Both the position numbers and the translations under genes were made by a program. The notes below the pieces were generated by a model, which worked only from the letters and a program-made list of their open reading frames with translations, had not been told where the DNA came from and did not search any database. A stretch of 64,000 nt of DNA from JBOICV01 sp050740255. Lineage in GTDB: Bacteria > Pseudomonadota > Gammaproteobacteria > Nevskiales > JBOICV01. Shown piece by piece: positions 1 to 9,506 of this stretch (the first letter of the stretch is position 1; every line of letters starts with the position of its first letter). The stretch lies in NCBI GenBank assembly GCA_050740255.1, contig JBOICV010000078.1:1-64000 (forward strand), written 5' to 3'.

Positions 1-62
1 AGCATGGTCGCCGCGTGCGGCGTATAGCTGCCGGTCGCGGTACAGGCCACATGCAGGGTCAT
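1..62 (-). CDS. GT8-like glycosyltransferase, N-terminal fragment
   Basis: Only the first 20 codons are in the window. The reading begins MTLHVACTATGSYTPHAATM, which resembles the first beta strand and nucleotide-sugar loop of family 8 glycosyltransferases. The ATG at 62 overlaps the TGA of the upstream methyltransferase in an ATGA arrangement, so it is probably translationally coupled to the glycan operon. The family assignment rests on 20 residues and is tentative; that a gene starts here is more secure. Confidence 0.5.
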   Translation of the reverse strand, partial: MTLHVACTATGSYTPHAATM

Positions 63-1093
63 GCTCGCCGGCGGAACAGGAAGAAGTGATCGTGCAGCTT
101 GGCCAGCTCGCGCACCTCCGGGGTTTCCAGCACTGGCGCCTTCACTGCCAGCTCGTAACCGGCGTCGCGGATCAGGGGGGTGAAGTCCTTGAGCGAGCCG
201 TCGGTTTCCGCGCTCAGCAGCTTCTCGGTGTCGTTCGGCACGATTAACAGCCACGGCACCCGCAGGCTCTTCACGCGCGCCATCCACCATTCGATCGCAG
301 CGTAGGTGCATTCAGGAAAGCTGTGGATGTTAAGCGCGAGATCGTAACCGTCGGGCGCAAGGCCGCCATCAATTTCGTGCAGCGGCACCGCGCGTGCCGG
401 CGGTGTGACGCCGCGGAAGCGCAGATAGTATTCGCACAGGAAGGTGGATTCGGGCACGGCGTCCAGGCAGTCGTAGCGGACCAGGTTCGGTAATACCTGA
501 CTCATGCGATAGGCCAGCCGTCCATAGCCGGCGCCGATGTCCAGCACCCGCAAGCCCGGCCGGTCGAACAAACCGGCATGCCGGTCGAGGAAATTGATTT
601 CCCTGACCGAATCCAGCAGGTCACGCGAAATCAGACCATGCCGGCCGTAGTTTTCTGTCCAACAGCCGAACAGACCGTCTTCGTTGAGCCGCGACAACAG
701 GCCGCGGGTGTCGTGGTCCTGCACCTCGCGCAGCGCGATATAGCGTTTCAGTCTGGCGTCGGCACCCAGCTGGCGGTATTGCCAGACATAGGCATTGTCG
801 CCGCGAAACCACGGCAGCAGGACGTTACGGTCCACTTCCCGTTGGTTCCAGAACACGCTCTCGCCGACCACCGGCCAGCCGGTCGCCGCATAGGCCTTGC
901 GCAGTTGAACCAGGCGCGGGTTATCCGCGCGCAGATACTCCGCTGCGCCCGGCGGCAGCTGCACGGACGGATCATGCGACAAGCCCATGCTGCGCCGGTC
1001 TTCCGCCCGGAGGCGGACGATTTGATAGCCCAAGCGCTGCAAGAACTGGTTCACCAGCTCGCGCAAAGCGGGGCGCCGGGATGCAGAATTCAT
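59..1093 (-). CDS. putative sugar O-methyltransferase (class I SAM fold)
   Basis: A 344-residue protein that probably methylates a hydroxyl of a glycan sugar. SAM motif I, VLDIGAGYGRLAYRM, lies at about residues 183-197. It is followed by an acidic post-I region (CLDAVPESTFLCEYYLRFRG) and a C-terminal half resembling the putative sugar O-methyltransferase family. I chose the ATG at 1093 because it follows the upstream TAG by one base; a longer reading from 1156 would run into the preceding gene. The gene at 11978-13045 is a clear paralog. The acceptor sugar cannot be read from sequence. Confidence 0.78.
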   Translation of the reverse strand: MNSASRRPALRELVNQFLQRLGYQIVRLRAEDRRSMGLSHDPSVQLPPGAAEYLRADNPRLVQLRKAYAATGWPVVGESVFWNQREVDRNVLLPWFRGDNAYVWQYRQLGADARLKRYIALREVQDHDTRGLLSRLNEDGLFGCWTENYGRHGLISRDLLDSVREINFLDRHAGLFDRPGLRVLDIGAGYGRLAYRMSQVLPNLVRYDCLDAVPESTFLCEYYLRFRGVTPPARAVPLHEIDGGLAPDGYDLALNIHSFPECTYAAIEWWMARVKSLRVPWLLIVPNDTEKLLSAETDGSLKDFTPLIRDAGYELAVKAPVLETPEVRELAKLHDHFFLFRRRA

Positions 1094-1094
1094 G

Positions 1095-2540
1095 CTAAGT
1101 CCAGAGTTCCGACAGCTTGCGGCTGCTGGCATCAAAACTGCCGGGCAATAAGGCAACAGTTCCCGCGCAATAGTGTTTCAGCAGGACTTGCGGATCCTGG
1201 GTAGCTTGCAGTTCCACGGCTTGCGGAAACCCGGCGAAACCGGCGGGCGCGAAATTCGGCGACAGTTGCGCGAATACCCCGCGCCGCCGCAACTGCAAGC
1301 TGCCGTTTTGCCGACTGGACTCGAATACCGGGCTGACGCATAACTGCTGGGCATTCAGCCAGGGACGTTGTGGCTGGATAAAACCGGCGAATTGTGTCTT
1401 GTCGCGCACCATAATGCTGATTTCGGGATCCTTGCGCGCGGCCAGCACCGGCTCCCTCTCGCCGCCAAAAGCCCAGTTGGCGCTGTGCAGATATTTTTCC
1501 GGCAAGCCGGGTACATCCACGCCCACTTCCCTGCCCGCGGCACATTCCTCGAAAAATGGCAGATAGTCCTGGAGACGGGAGAAGAAATTCTGGCAGAAGC
1601 GGTAGTGCCGCGCCGGATTGATGCGTTGCACGCCGATCTCCAGATTCCAGATCGAGTCGAATACGGTCCAGCCGGTCGGCGCCGTCACGCGAATGGCTTC
1701 GCGCGCGAAACTGCGCTGCGCCGGAATCTCCGGCAGGCAGGTGGAGGAAAACACGGCGTCGCAGGCGCCGTCGCGGAATGGCAGCGGATATTGCAGGTCA
1801 TGGCAGATGAAATTGCCAGCAGGATTGGCGTAGCGGCGGGTAATGAGCAGGTTCAGAAACTGTCCATCCACGGATATGCAGTTCCGCGCTTTGCCATAGG
1901 CCGACAACAGATTTTCGAACACGCCGTGGCCGCAGCAGAGCGAAAGCAGGCGGCCGTCAAGTCGCAGGCCGCCCAGCTGCAGCGCGAGCGAGTGGACGCG
2001 CGGCGCGAAGAAACGCGAGACGTAGTAGCCGGTGAGCTGGGCTGCGTCGTCTGCTTGCCGTCTTCGGCGCAGCTTGGCGCGCGCCGCCGACAGCCAATGT
2101 TTGAGTGGATGCGCGGAGGCGTTGGCGCCGACGACTTCGTACTGTGCACTGGCGGCCATATGCGCCTGTATTTCCACTTCCAGCGCGGCATTCAGGCGGG
2201 CGGTGAACTCGCGATAGCTGCCGGCGCGGTTCTCGAGCAAGTCGCTGGCCAGCGGCAGGTGGCGGCGAATCCAGCCCTGCAGACCCGGAATGTCGTCGCG
2301 TTGCAGATAAGTGATCGCAGCCACTTGCAGCGGCACATAAGGCTGTAGCGCCTCTTCCGCACCGCCGTAGCCCTTCGCCAGACTTAGCAGCAACACTCCA
2401 TCGACCACGGGAAAACTGAAACAGCGGCATTCCAGCAAGCCATAGCTCAGGCGGCCGCTTTCGCTGCGGTTGTTACGGGCGATTTGAAAGCCCCCGCCAC
2501 AATAGGGGCAAACCAGTTCGCTGATGAGCTGCAATTCCAT
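1095..2540 (-). CDS. class I methyltransferase with N-terminal zinc ribbon
   Basis: A 481-residue protein. The first 50 residues form a Trm112-like zinc ribbon with CxxC at 11-14 and CxC at 38-40. After a helical spacer comes a Rossmann methyltransferase domain with motif I LLSLCCGHGVFEN near residue 198, and an FSSTCLPEIP stretch in the position of motif IV. About 190 further residues follow with no motif I recognise. The neighbours are a sugar O-methyltransferase 1 bp downstream and a GT2 gene 16 bp upstream, so a role in glycan methylation is inferred. Substrate and methylated atom are unknown. Confidence 0.7.
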   Translation of the reverse strand: MELQLISELVCPYCGGGFQIARNNRSESGRLSYGLLECRCFSFPVVDGVLLLSLAKGYGGAEEALQPYVPLQVAAITYLQRDDIPGLQGWIRRHLPLASDLLENRAGSYREFTARLNAALEVEIQAHMAASAQYEVVGANASAHPLKHWLSAARAKLRRRRQADDAAQLTGYYVSRFFAPRVHSLALQLGGLRLDGRLLSLCCGHGVFENLLSAYGKARNCISVDGQFLNLLITRRYANPAGNFICHDLQYPLPFRDGACDAVFSSTCLPEIPAQRSFAREAIRVTAPTGWTVFDSIWNLEIGVQRINPARHYRFCQNFFSRLQDYLPFFEECAAGREVGVDVPGLPEKYLHSANWAFGGEREPVLAARKDPEISIMVRDKTQFAGFIQPQRPWLNAQQLCVSPVFESSRQNGSLQLRRRGVFAQLSPNFAPAGFAGFPQAVELQATQDPQVLLKHYCAGTVALLPGSFDASSRKLSELWT

Positions 2541-2555
2541 TGCGCTGCGCTACTT

Positions 2556-3539
2556 TTAAGGCGAGATCGGTGCAGGGCCGCCGGGAACTATACGCGGACC
2601 CGGCGCCGGCGGTTGGTAAGGGCGCAGCCGGCGCCAGACGTTTCGTGCAAGTCCAAAACCGGGCAGCAGTTTCTTCAGCTCCTGTAGCCGCCAGTAGCGC
2701 CAGAATCCCGGATGCAGCACAAAGGCGCAGAGTGCATGCCAGCGGATTTGCATCAGATCGCCACTAGGGTGGTAGCGCAAGGCCAGCGCGTGACGACTGG
2801 CGCGCGCCAGGCGTTGCAGCCGCGGCGAGGCCTGCTTGAGTTCGGCGCAGTCTTCAATCATCTGCCAGTGACCATCCCAGATTTTCTGTTTATTGCGGTG
2901 CTGGGTGCGCTGCTCCAGATACACCCGCCATGCGGACAGTACTCCAGGAAGCTTCACGGCTGGCGCCCGCAGCAGGAGGCGCAGCCAGTAGTCAATATCG
3001 CAGGCAAAATACTTGGCGTTCCAGCCGCCAATTTGCCGCGCCAGCTCCGCACGAAAAAAAATCGAACTTTGCGGCAGGCATAGCGCCATGCCGAAGAAGG
3101 CCTCCCAGCTGAATTCCGGCACTCGATAGCGGGACAGCAACCGATCCTCGACATCAATATTGTCGGAATCGCCGTAGGCCATTCCACATTCGGGATGGTC
3201 CCGCAAGGCAGCGACCGCTTTGGCCACTGCATCAGCGTAATAAATGTCGTCCGAGCTCTGAATCGCGAGCACCTCACCGCGCGCCAGCGCCAGGCCCTTG
3301 TTTACCGCGTCCGCCACACCCTTGTCGGGTTCGGACTGCCAGCGTAGTTCGGGAAAACGTGCGGCGTAATCCTTGAGAACCGCTACGGTGTCATCTCTGG
3401 ACGCACCATCCACGACGACAACTTCCAATGGCCGGTAGGACTGCCCCAGTATTGAATCCAGGGTGCGCGCAATAAACCGGCCTTGGTTGAAACTAGGCAC
3501 GATGATGGATACCAGGGGTTGCGGCGAAAGGGGCTGCAT
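2556..3539 (-). CDS. family 2 glycosyltransferase
   Basis: A 327-residue GT-A fold glycosyltransferase. It begins QPLVSIIVPSFNQGRFIART, the usual GT2 first strand, followed by VVVDGASRDDT and an SSDD motif at the metal/nucleotide-diphosphate site. The fold ends by about residue 220, and the remaining basic segment has no clear transmembrane span, so the protein is probably cytoplasmic or peripheral at the inner membrane. The ATG at 3539 lies 8 bp after the stop of the preceding membrane-protein gene; an upstream start at 3581 would overlap that gene. Donor and acceptor are not predictable. Confidence 0.85.
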   Translation of the reverse strand: MQPLSPQPLVSIIVPSFNQGRFIARTLDSILGQSYRPLEVVVVDGASRDDTVAVLKDYAARFPELRWQSEPDKGVADAVNKGLALARGEVLAIQSSDDIYYADAVAKAVAALRDHPECGMAYGDSDNIDVEDRLLSRYRVPEFSWEAFFGMALCLPQSSIFFRAELARQIGGWNAKYFACDIDYWLRLLLRAPAVKLPGVLSAWRVYLEQRTQHRNKQKIWDGHWQMIEDCAELKQASPRLQRLARASRHALALRYHPSGDLMQIRWHALCAFVLHPGFWRYWRLQELKKLLPGFGLARNVWRRLRPYQPPAPGPRIVPGGPAPISP

Positions 3540-3547
3540 ACGGCGCG

Positions 3548-5239
3548 CTATTCTGCCTGTGTTCCTGCATTGGCGCGACAAATGAGGCGGTTTTGGCCGT
3601 CCAGCGCCACGCGCACAACCTTGAAGTGGGCGGTAGTCTCGATGCCGCAGCCGATGGCCATCAGTTGGCGATAGGCAGGCGAATCGAATCTTCCCTGCTC
3701 CGTCACGGGATAGTCGGGGCTCAGCTCCAGAAAAAATACCGAGTCCGTGGCACTTACCAACTGATAGAAATTCTCCAGGCCAGTCGTCATCTCACCGTTG
3801 AAGACCCAGTCTACCGGGGTGGGATTCATCGTTTCGGCCACGAAATAGGCGCCCGGAAATTCCGGCACGACGACGAAGCTCGGATACTTGCGGGTCAGAC
3901 GCGTGAAGTCCGCCAGCTTGTCGTACACGCGCCGGTCAGCCTTGGTGTGTGCCAGCCGCGGCGCCAGCTCGCCCAGATCGAAGCTCAGTTCCTTGCGCGG
4001 CCGACTGAGATACGGATAGTTGTTCGCGAGCAGAAAATATCCCAGCGAAACAGCCAGCACGCCCAGCAGCATCGGCTCGCGCGGCAAGCGGGCCACCGCC
4101 GGTATCCGGCTCGCCTGCCATAGCAGATAGAGCAAGGCGGGTGCCGTCATCATTGCCGCGGTGCGATAGCCCCAGCTCAAGGAACTGAGTACGCCCAGGC
4201 CGAATAACGCCAGCGCCGGCAGTTGCTCGCGCAATAACGCGCCGGCTTGGGTCCCGTTTGCTAGCGCTCGCGCAGTCACCAGCAGCCAGGTCAGGCCGCA
4301 AGCGACGTACAGGGTATTGGTATAACCACCCCAGATTTTTCTGCCGGCAATCGCGAGTTCGTGGAACGACAGCAGGACGAGTCCCGACACCGTCAGCGCA
4401 GCCAGCAGGCTGGCTACCGATGCTTCGGGAAGCAACCAACGCCGTAGCGCCCAAGCCAACACCAAAGCCGCGGCGCAGGCAATCAGTGTTTTCGGTGTCA
4501 AATAGGTCTGCAGTGATAGCAGAACGTCCATGCCACTGGCGGCCGACGTCGTGCTTTGCAGAAACGGCAGCCAGGCGTCTTCGGCCACCAACCAGACGGT
4601 CCAGGCAGCGGCCCCTAGCAGCACACCTAAAAGACACTTCACGCCCGCTTTTCCACCGCTGGCCATCGCCACCACCAGTCCCAACACTGGCAACGGGTAG
4701 TAGGACTGCTTGGCCACCGCAGCCAGACTCAGGGCAAGACCACCGAGCAGCGGCCACTGTCGGTGCGCAATCAGATAAATCCCCAACACTCCCCAAAATA
4801 CCCCGTCGACCGTATGCCACGGCATAGGCGGAAAGTCGTTGGCATTCCAGGCGAATCCGACGAGCGCCAGCAGCAAGATTTCCCGTCTGCCGAGTTGCTG
4901 GGTGACAGGCAGGTAGCGGGCAAAAATGGCGACGGTCCAATAGCTCAGTAAGAGCATCTGCAGGTAGTACTGGAAATGTCCGACCAGGATGTAGTGTTGC
5001 GCCCCGCTGAGCTGCATCACCAGGCCCTGCAACACCGGCGTCAGCGGTGGGCGGACATAGTCGAAATCCAGGTAAGGGACTTCCCCGTTAAATACGCGCC
5101 AGGCGAGACCACTCAGGAAGCCAACATCGGAAAAGCTATAGCCGTATACGCCGATGCAGAAAGTGCATAGCGTGGCGATAGCCAGAAACAGGAGAATAAG
5201 TGCGGCGCTGGGGCCGAACCGGGACATCGCCGCTGGCAT
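3548..5239 (-). CDS. multispanning membrane protein, GT-C glycosyltransferase-like
   Basis: A 563-residue inner-membrane protein with roughly ten to twelve hydrophobic spans and a soluble C-terminal domain of about 150 residues. The first periplasmic loop reads SDVGFLSGLAWRVFNGEVPY followed by LDFDYVRPPLT, typical of GT-C (GT39/ArnT-like) enzymes that use polyprenyl-phosphate sugars and act on the periplasmic side. Specificity is unknown. A Wzy-type polymerase is a possible alternative because no other polymerase candidate is evident nearby. It lies between a GT2 gene and an acyltransferase gene on the same strand. Confidence 0.65.
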   Translation of the reverse strand: MPAAMSRFGPSAALILLFLAIATLCTFCIGVYGYSFSDVGFLSGLAWRVFNGEVPYLDFDYVRPPLTPVLQGLVMQLSGAQHYILVGHFQYYLQMLLLSYWTVAIFARYLPVTQQLGRREILLLALVGFAWNANDFPPMPWHTVDGVFWGVLGIYLIAHRQWPLLGGLALSLAAVAKQSYYPLPVLGLVVAMASGGKAGVKCLLGVLLGAAAWTVWLVAEDAWLPFLQSTTSAASGMDVLLSLQTYLTPKTLIACAAALVLAWALRRWLLPEASVASLLAALTVSGLVLLSFHELAIAGRKIWGGYTNTLYVACGLTWLLVTARALANGTQAGALLREQLPALALFGLGVLSSLSWGYRTAAMMTAPALLYLLWQASRIPAVARLPREPMLLGVLAVSLGYFLLANNYPYLSRPRKELSFDLGELAPRLAHTKADRRVYDKLADFTRLTRKYPSFVVVPEFPGAYFVAETMNPTPVDWVFNGEMTTGLENFYQLVSATDSVFFLELSPDYPVTEQGRFDSPAYRQLMAIGCGIETTAHFKVVRVALDGQNRLICRANAGTQAE

Positions 5240-5308
5240 TTATCGGGTCCGAAGCAAAGGTGCAGACATCGCTGGTACCAGGCTAAGGCTCAGCGCGAGC
5301 GTCAGGCC

Positions 5309-6460
5309 TCACGGCGCCTTGGGTTCGAGGGCCAGAGCCACAACAGGCGTGGATTTGCCGCCCCAGCGCTTCTTCAGCCAGCGTTGCGCCGGCAGTTCCA
5401 CGTGGCGGTAGGTATAGTGCGAGACAACAACAATCAGGACGTAGGTAGCGCCGACCAGCAGGTATGGCGAAGCTTTCAGATAGCCGGCGACGGCATCTTC
5501 CGAACTCACCAGCCATAGCACGATGGCGATGATCATTGGCTGGTGCACCAGGTAGATGGAATAGGACAGGTCGCCCAAGTAGCGCAGCGGCTTGACCGAG
5601 AACCATCGCACCACCCGGCTGCGGTTCTCGGCAAATCCCAGCACCATGAAAATCATCGCGCAAATCATCGCCATGTCGTCGGCACCCAGCCAAAAGCCAA
5701 GCACCACCACGGAGAGGCTGGCCACGGGGACGAATTCACGCATCCATGGACCACAGCTCTGCATCCACTTACGGGGAGCCCCGTACAGGATGCAACCGAT
5801 AACAAACGAGGGAAAGCAGCGCAGGATGCCAAAGTTATAGGTGTAGTCGAGTATGCCTTTCCGTGACTTCAACACCTCAAGTAGGGCAAACGAACCCAGC
5901 GCCACGGCAATGGTCACCCAGGCTGAGCGATTGACCAGACCCCACAGAATCAGCACCGGAAACAGCGCATAGCAGAAAACATCGGCGCTAACGGTCCAGG
6001 CCGGAACATTCCAGGTGTTGTGCGGCATCATGCCCCAGGCCTGCACCAGCAATAGATTGGCCGGCAGGTATTCTGGGTCGGTCATCCTGGTGAACGGCGC
6101 ATTCGGCAACACCGTGGGCAGGCCATTCCAGGCCATCACCAGCCTCCCCAGCTCCATCAGAACCATCGCCGCCAGGACCACGACGTGCAGCGGATAAACG
6201 CGGGCGAAACGAGCCACGGCGAAGTCGCGATAAGTCGGCAATGGATTGGCTTTGAACTTCTCGGCGTAGGCGTGGGTGATGACGAAGCCGCCCAGAATGA
6301 TGAAAAACTCGATCCAGGTGTGAAACATCGGCAATACCCAGGTCTGCGGCAGACCCAGGCTGTAGAAGTACACATACACGTGGAAATACACCACGCAGAA
6401 AGCGCCCATTGCGCGCAACGCATTTAGCGCGGTGAATTCCTCGAGATTATTTTTGCTCAT
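5309..6460 (-). CDS. acyltransferase 3 (AT3) family membrane protein
   Basis: A 383-residue integral membrane O-acyltransferase expected to add acetyl or another acyl group to a surface sugar. The AT3 R-x10-H signature is in the first span (NALRAMGAFCVVYFHVYVYF). About ten hydrophobic segments follow, as in OafA/WecH-type proteins, and there is no fused SGNH domain. It is one of three AT3 genes in this locus (also 6687 and 13068). Its start is divergent from the plus-strand AT3 gene, with about 226 bp between them. Confidence 0.85.
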   Translation of the reverse strand: MSKNNLEEFTALNALRAMGAFCVVYFHVYVYFYSLGLPQTWVLPMFHTWIEFFIILGGFVITHAYAEKFKANPLPTYRDFAVARFARVYPLHVVVLAAMVLMELGRLVMAWNGLPTVLPNAPFTRMTDPEYLPANLLLVQAWGMMPHNTWNVPAWTVSADVFCYALFPVLILWGLVNRSAWVTIAVALGSFALLEVLKSRKGILDYTYNFGILRCFPSFVIGCILYGAPRKWMQSCGPWMREFVPVASLSVVVLGFWLGADDMAMICAMIFMVLGFAENRSRVVRWFSVKPLRYLGDLSYSIYLVHQPMIIAIVLWLVSSEDAVAGYLKASPYLLVGATYVLIVVVSHYTYRHVELPAQRWLKKRWGGKSTPVVALALEPKAP

Positions 6461-6686
6461 CTGCGTCTATGCGACGTGGGTGTCGCCGAAAATGTGGTGC
6501 CAGTCCGTGGCCTGCGCGCTTTATCGCGGCCGCCAAGCGTATAGCTATACTTGTGCATGCTCAAGGGTTCCCTGCGTTGGCACATCCACGGACAACTATC
6601 TGACCAAGTCCGACATCTCTATTCCTGGCAAACTCAGGTCATATGACGGGACTGGAAGGACTGAATCACGCAGACGGGGAACGGGC
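6461..6686. promoter_or_regulatory. divergent intergenic region between two acyltransferase genes
   Basis: About 226 bp separate the minus-strand AT3 gene from the GTG start of the plus-strand AT3 gene. It must contain a promoter for the plus-strand gene and possibly one for the minus-strand run. An AT-rich stretch near 6540-6555 (tatagctatactt) is the only visible -10-like sequence. I found no operator or conserved structure. An open frame runs through this region in frame with the downstream gene but shows no AT3-like sequence. Confidence 0.4.
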
Positions 6687-7799
6687 GTGAATGCCATCAG
6701 TGTCGAAGGACTTGACCGGCTGCGCCGGATGGGTGCAACAACGCTGGCGCGTACCCTAGCCACCCGTAATAACAACTTCAACCTGCTGCGGCTCATTGCG
6801 GCCAGTCTGGTGATTTACGCGCATAGCTTTCCGCTGCTGCTGGGACCCAGCTCCGGCCCGGGCGGAGGAGCTGCCGACTGGTTTTATGACTGGACGGGCA
6901 TCATCGCGGGCGGACTTGCCGTGCAGGCATTTTTTGTCATGAGCGGCATAATGGTGACGCAGAGTTTCGAGCGGAGCCGAACAGTCTGGATTTTCATCCG
7001 GGCACGTATTCTCCGCATCTACCCCGCGCTGGTCGTCTGTGTCCTGCTTTGCGCGCTCATGCTGGGACCGGCCATGACCTCGGTCGGGCTCCTTAACTAC
7101 CTTTCCGATGCCCGCGTCTGGCGGTTTATAGCCGTCAACTCATCGCTCACATCACTAGAGATTCAGCTGTTTCTGCCCGGCGTGTTCGAATCGAATCCCA
7201 TCTCGGGTTACGTGAACGGTTCGTTGTGGACGCTACCGTGGGAAATCCTGATGTATGTCGGGCTCACCGCCGCCGGTGTGCTCGGGCTCCTGCGTGGCAG
7301 CGCGGTTACGTTGACGATCTGCTTGTGTTCACTCCTGATCTACATCAGCGAGCCGGCGCTCGGCGAGCCTGTTTTTCGCCACAAGCTGGTGCTATGCGCC
7401 AGTTTCTCCTCCTATTTCTTCGTGGGAGTGCTGCTCTACCTCTGGCGGGAACGCATCAAGCTGAACTGGATAACCCTGGGGGTGTCGGTGGCCGTGTGGA
7501 CGCTGGCTTGCAGCCAACTGCGCGAGCACCCCCTCGCCCTGCTGCTCTACGTGCCCGCGCTGGCTTACTTGATCATCAACCTGGCAAGCGTACCGGGCGG
7601 GTTCATCCGCGGTTATGGCAGGTTTGGAGATTATTCCTATGGGACCTACATCTACGCCTATCCGGTGCAACAGCTGCTGGTCAGTCTGTACGGCTTCAGC
7701 GGTCCCTTAAGCCTGACTCTTACCGCGCTCCTCGCAAGCTGGGCGCTGGCGTTTTGCTCGTGGCATCTGATCGAGTCACCGGCACTCAAGTATAAATAA
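6687..7799 (+). CDS. acyltransferase 3 (AT3) family membrane protein, opposite strand
   Basis: A membrane O-acyltransferase of about 370 residues. The R-x10-H signature is in RNNNFNLLRLIAASLVIYAH, followed by SGIMVTQSF, a long periplasmic loop and further spans ending in the HLIESPALKYK tail common in this family. I start it at the GTG at 6687, preceded by a purine-rich cggggaa; an ATG at 6729 is also possible. The frame is open back to 6432, but that part lacks family similarity. It is the only plus-strand gene in the first 19 kb, so it needs its own promoter and may have been inserted or inverted. Confidence 0.8.
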   Translation: MNAISVEGLDRLRRMGATTLARTLATRNNNFNLLRLIAASLVIYAHSFPLLLGPSSGPGGGAADWFYDWTGIIAGGLAVQAFFVMSGIMVTQSFERSRTVWIFIRARILRIYPALVVCVLLCALMLGPAMTSVGLLNYLSDARVWRFIAVNSSLTSLEIQLFLPGVFESNPISGYVNGSLWTLPWEILMYVGLTAAGVLGLLRGSAVTLTICLCSLLIYISEPALGEPVFRHKLVLCASFSSYFFVGVLLYLWRERIKLNWITLGVSVAVWTLACSQLREHPLALLLYVPALAYLIINLASVPGGFIRGYGRFGDYSYGTYIYAYPVQQLLVSLYGFSGPLSLTLTALLASWALAFCSWHLIESPALKYK

Positions 7800-7829
7800 T
7801 TGCGTCACGCTTCCCTTGGGTCATGCCGT

Positions 7830-9503
7830 TTACGGTACCAGGCGCTGGTTCCAACGGTCGCCGACTGGATCGAAGTACACCAGACGAACGGGACCGGCGG
7901 ACAGTTCCACCGTCATCTCCTGCCAAACAGTGGCTGACACTCCCGGTAACCGGGTCGGCACCAGTTTGACACTGGCCCACTCACTCAGCTTCATCTCGAC
8001 CGGGCGGCTGCCGGAAATGAGGTGCGGTCCAAGTAGTTCAATGCCGCAGCTCTGCCGGAAGAGATAACGCCCCGGCCTGTCACGGACCTCCGCCAAGCCC
8101 ACCTCGCATGCGGCGCCGGGATTGAGCCATAGCGCCGTCCAGCCGAAGTCCGCGGCTTTGACAACATCGGCCTTGCTGTCGATCAACGTCTCCATCCACT
8201 GCAGCCGAGCATGGCGTGTGGTGGGATCGTTCAGAACCAACACCTTCTCACCCTCCGCAAAACCGTGCAGCAGTTCAGCGTAGCTGCGTGCGACGGTATG
8301 CAGCCGCTGGAAGCTGGCGTGCAGATGCGGATAAACCAGCGCGGATTTGTACGCGCAGATGGTGACGGCAAACACCAGCAGCCCCAAGCCAAGAGCGCGA
8401 GTGCGCGGGTGCTCCGCCCACCAGGCCGCGAGCGTCAGCAACAGAAACACGTCCAGCACGGCGCCGTAGCGGGCATAGAAGCCGGTCAGTAGCAGGAAAG
8501 CGTATGACGCCAGAAAGCACAGCTCGGCCAAGCCCGGCACCCGGCCGCGCAGCAGTCTCACTGCCGTCACCGTCAGTACACCCGCTGCGAATAACACGTT
8601 GATAGCACGCAGAGGCGCATCCAGAATCCGAATAGCCGGGGTGTTTTGCAGCGCCGGCAAGAGTGTGTCGCTGAAAAATGGCCAGGCGAAAATCCGGCGC
8701 AAGACCGATCCCGGCGACAGGCTAACGGCGTACACGCCTCCCGCCAGACTGCCATAGGCGTTCAGGCGCAGCGCCAGCCATAGCAGAATGGGAAACATCA
8801 GCAGAATGGCGCGAGCCATTACCTGTTTATTTTTGAAAAACCCTTCTCTTCGCTCTAGCGCGTAATGCAGTGGAAACATCGCCACCGCCGGCAAGGCGGT
8901 TTCCTTCGTCAACACCGCCAGGCTCAAGAAGACGATCGTGAGCCACTGTCGTTCCCGCCGGTAGGCCATGTAGGCCGCCAGACAGAACACCGCCGCCACG
9001 ATGTCGAAGCCTGAACTGGGCATTAAGAGCGGTGTTAAAGAGGGGCCAAATGCCGGCAACATCGGCAGCAGGGCGGCAAGCCCCAGCGCGAGGCGCCGAT
9101 CCGCATGGGGGTGAATCGCGGCACAGGCCCAGTAGGTCAATCCTGCACCGAGAGAGATGGCCAGTACGTTGAAATACAAGCCGCCCGCGGAAAACGGCCC
9201 CAGCATCAGTTGGATGAGCGCGTACACCAGGTTCACGACCGGACGCAGGAAATTGGCGGCCGGCGGCTCAATGCCCGGGTAGTCGCTGAAGTAGTGGCCC
9301 GTGCCCCGGAACCATTCGAGTGGACGGTTCAGCTCAAGGCTGGAGTTGGCCAGCCAGGCCCACTCATCGTCTACCGGGAAATAGCCGACGGCAGTGTCAT
9401 GGATGAAACAAGACAGCAGCAAACACCAGGTAACGGCGAGTGCCAGCGCAGTAACGCGCGGATCACGCCCGAGACCACGCGGCGCGGTAACCACCGCCGG
9501 CAT
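7830..9503 (-). CDS. multispanning membrane protein, GT-C-like
   Basis: A 557-residue protein with many hydrophobic segments and a soluble C-terminal domain of about 140 residues. The first extracytoplasmic loop contains FPVDDEWAWLANSS followed by SDYPGIEPPAANFLRP. The acidic DDE in this loop resembles the catalytic position of GT-C enzymes that transfer sugars from polyprenyl phosphate. It lies 3 bp from the SpeE-like gene on the same strand. It could instead be a polymerase or an uncharacterised carrier. Its architecture is like that of the protein at 3548-5239, but I see no long shared sequence. Confidence 0.6.
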   Translation of the reverse strand: MPAVVTAPRGLGRDPRVTALALAVTWCLLLSCFIHDTAVGYFPVDDEWAWLANSSLELNRPLEWFRGTGHYFSDYPGIEPPAANFLRPVVNLVYALIQLMLGPFSAGGLYFNVLAISLGAGLTYWACAAIHPHADRRLALGLAALLPMLPAFGPSLTPLLMPSSGFDIVAAVFCLAAYMAYRRERQWLTIVFLSLAVLTKETALPAVAMFPLHYALERREGFFKNKQVMARAILLMFPILLWLALRLNAYGSLAGGVYAVSLSPGSVLRRIFAWPFFSDTLLPALQNTPAIRILDAPLRAINVLFAAGVLTVTAVRLLRGRVPGLAELCFLASYAFLLLTGFYARYGAVLDVFLLLTLAAWWAEHPRTRALGLGLLVFAVTICAYKSALVYPHLHASFQRLHTVARSYAELLHGFAEGEKVLVLNDPTTRHARLQWMETLIDSKADVVKAADFGWTALWLNPGAACEVGLAEVRDRPGRYLFRQSCGIELLGPHLISGSRPVEMKLSEWASVKLVPTRLPGVSATVWQEMTVELSAGPVRLVYFDPVGDRWNQRLVP

Positions 9504-9506
9504 CCG

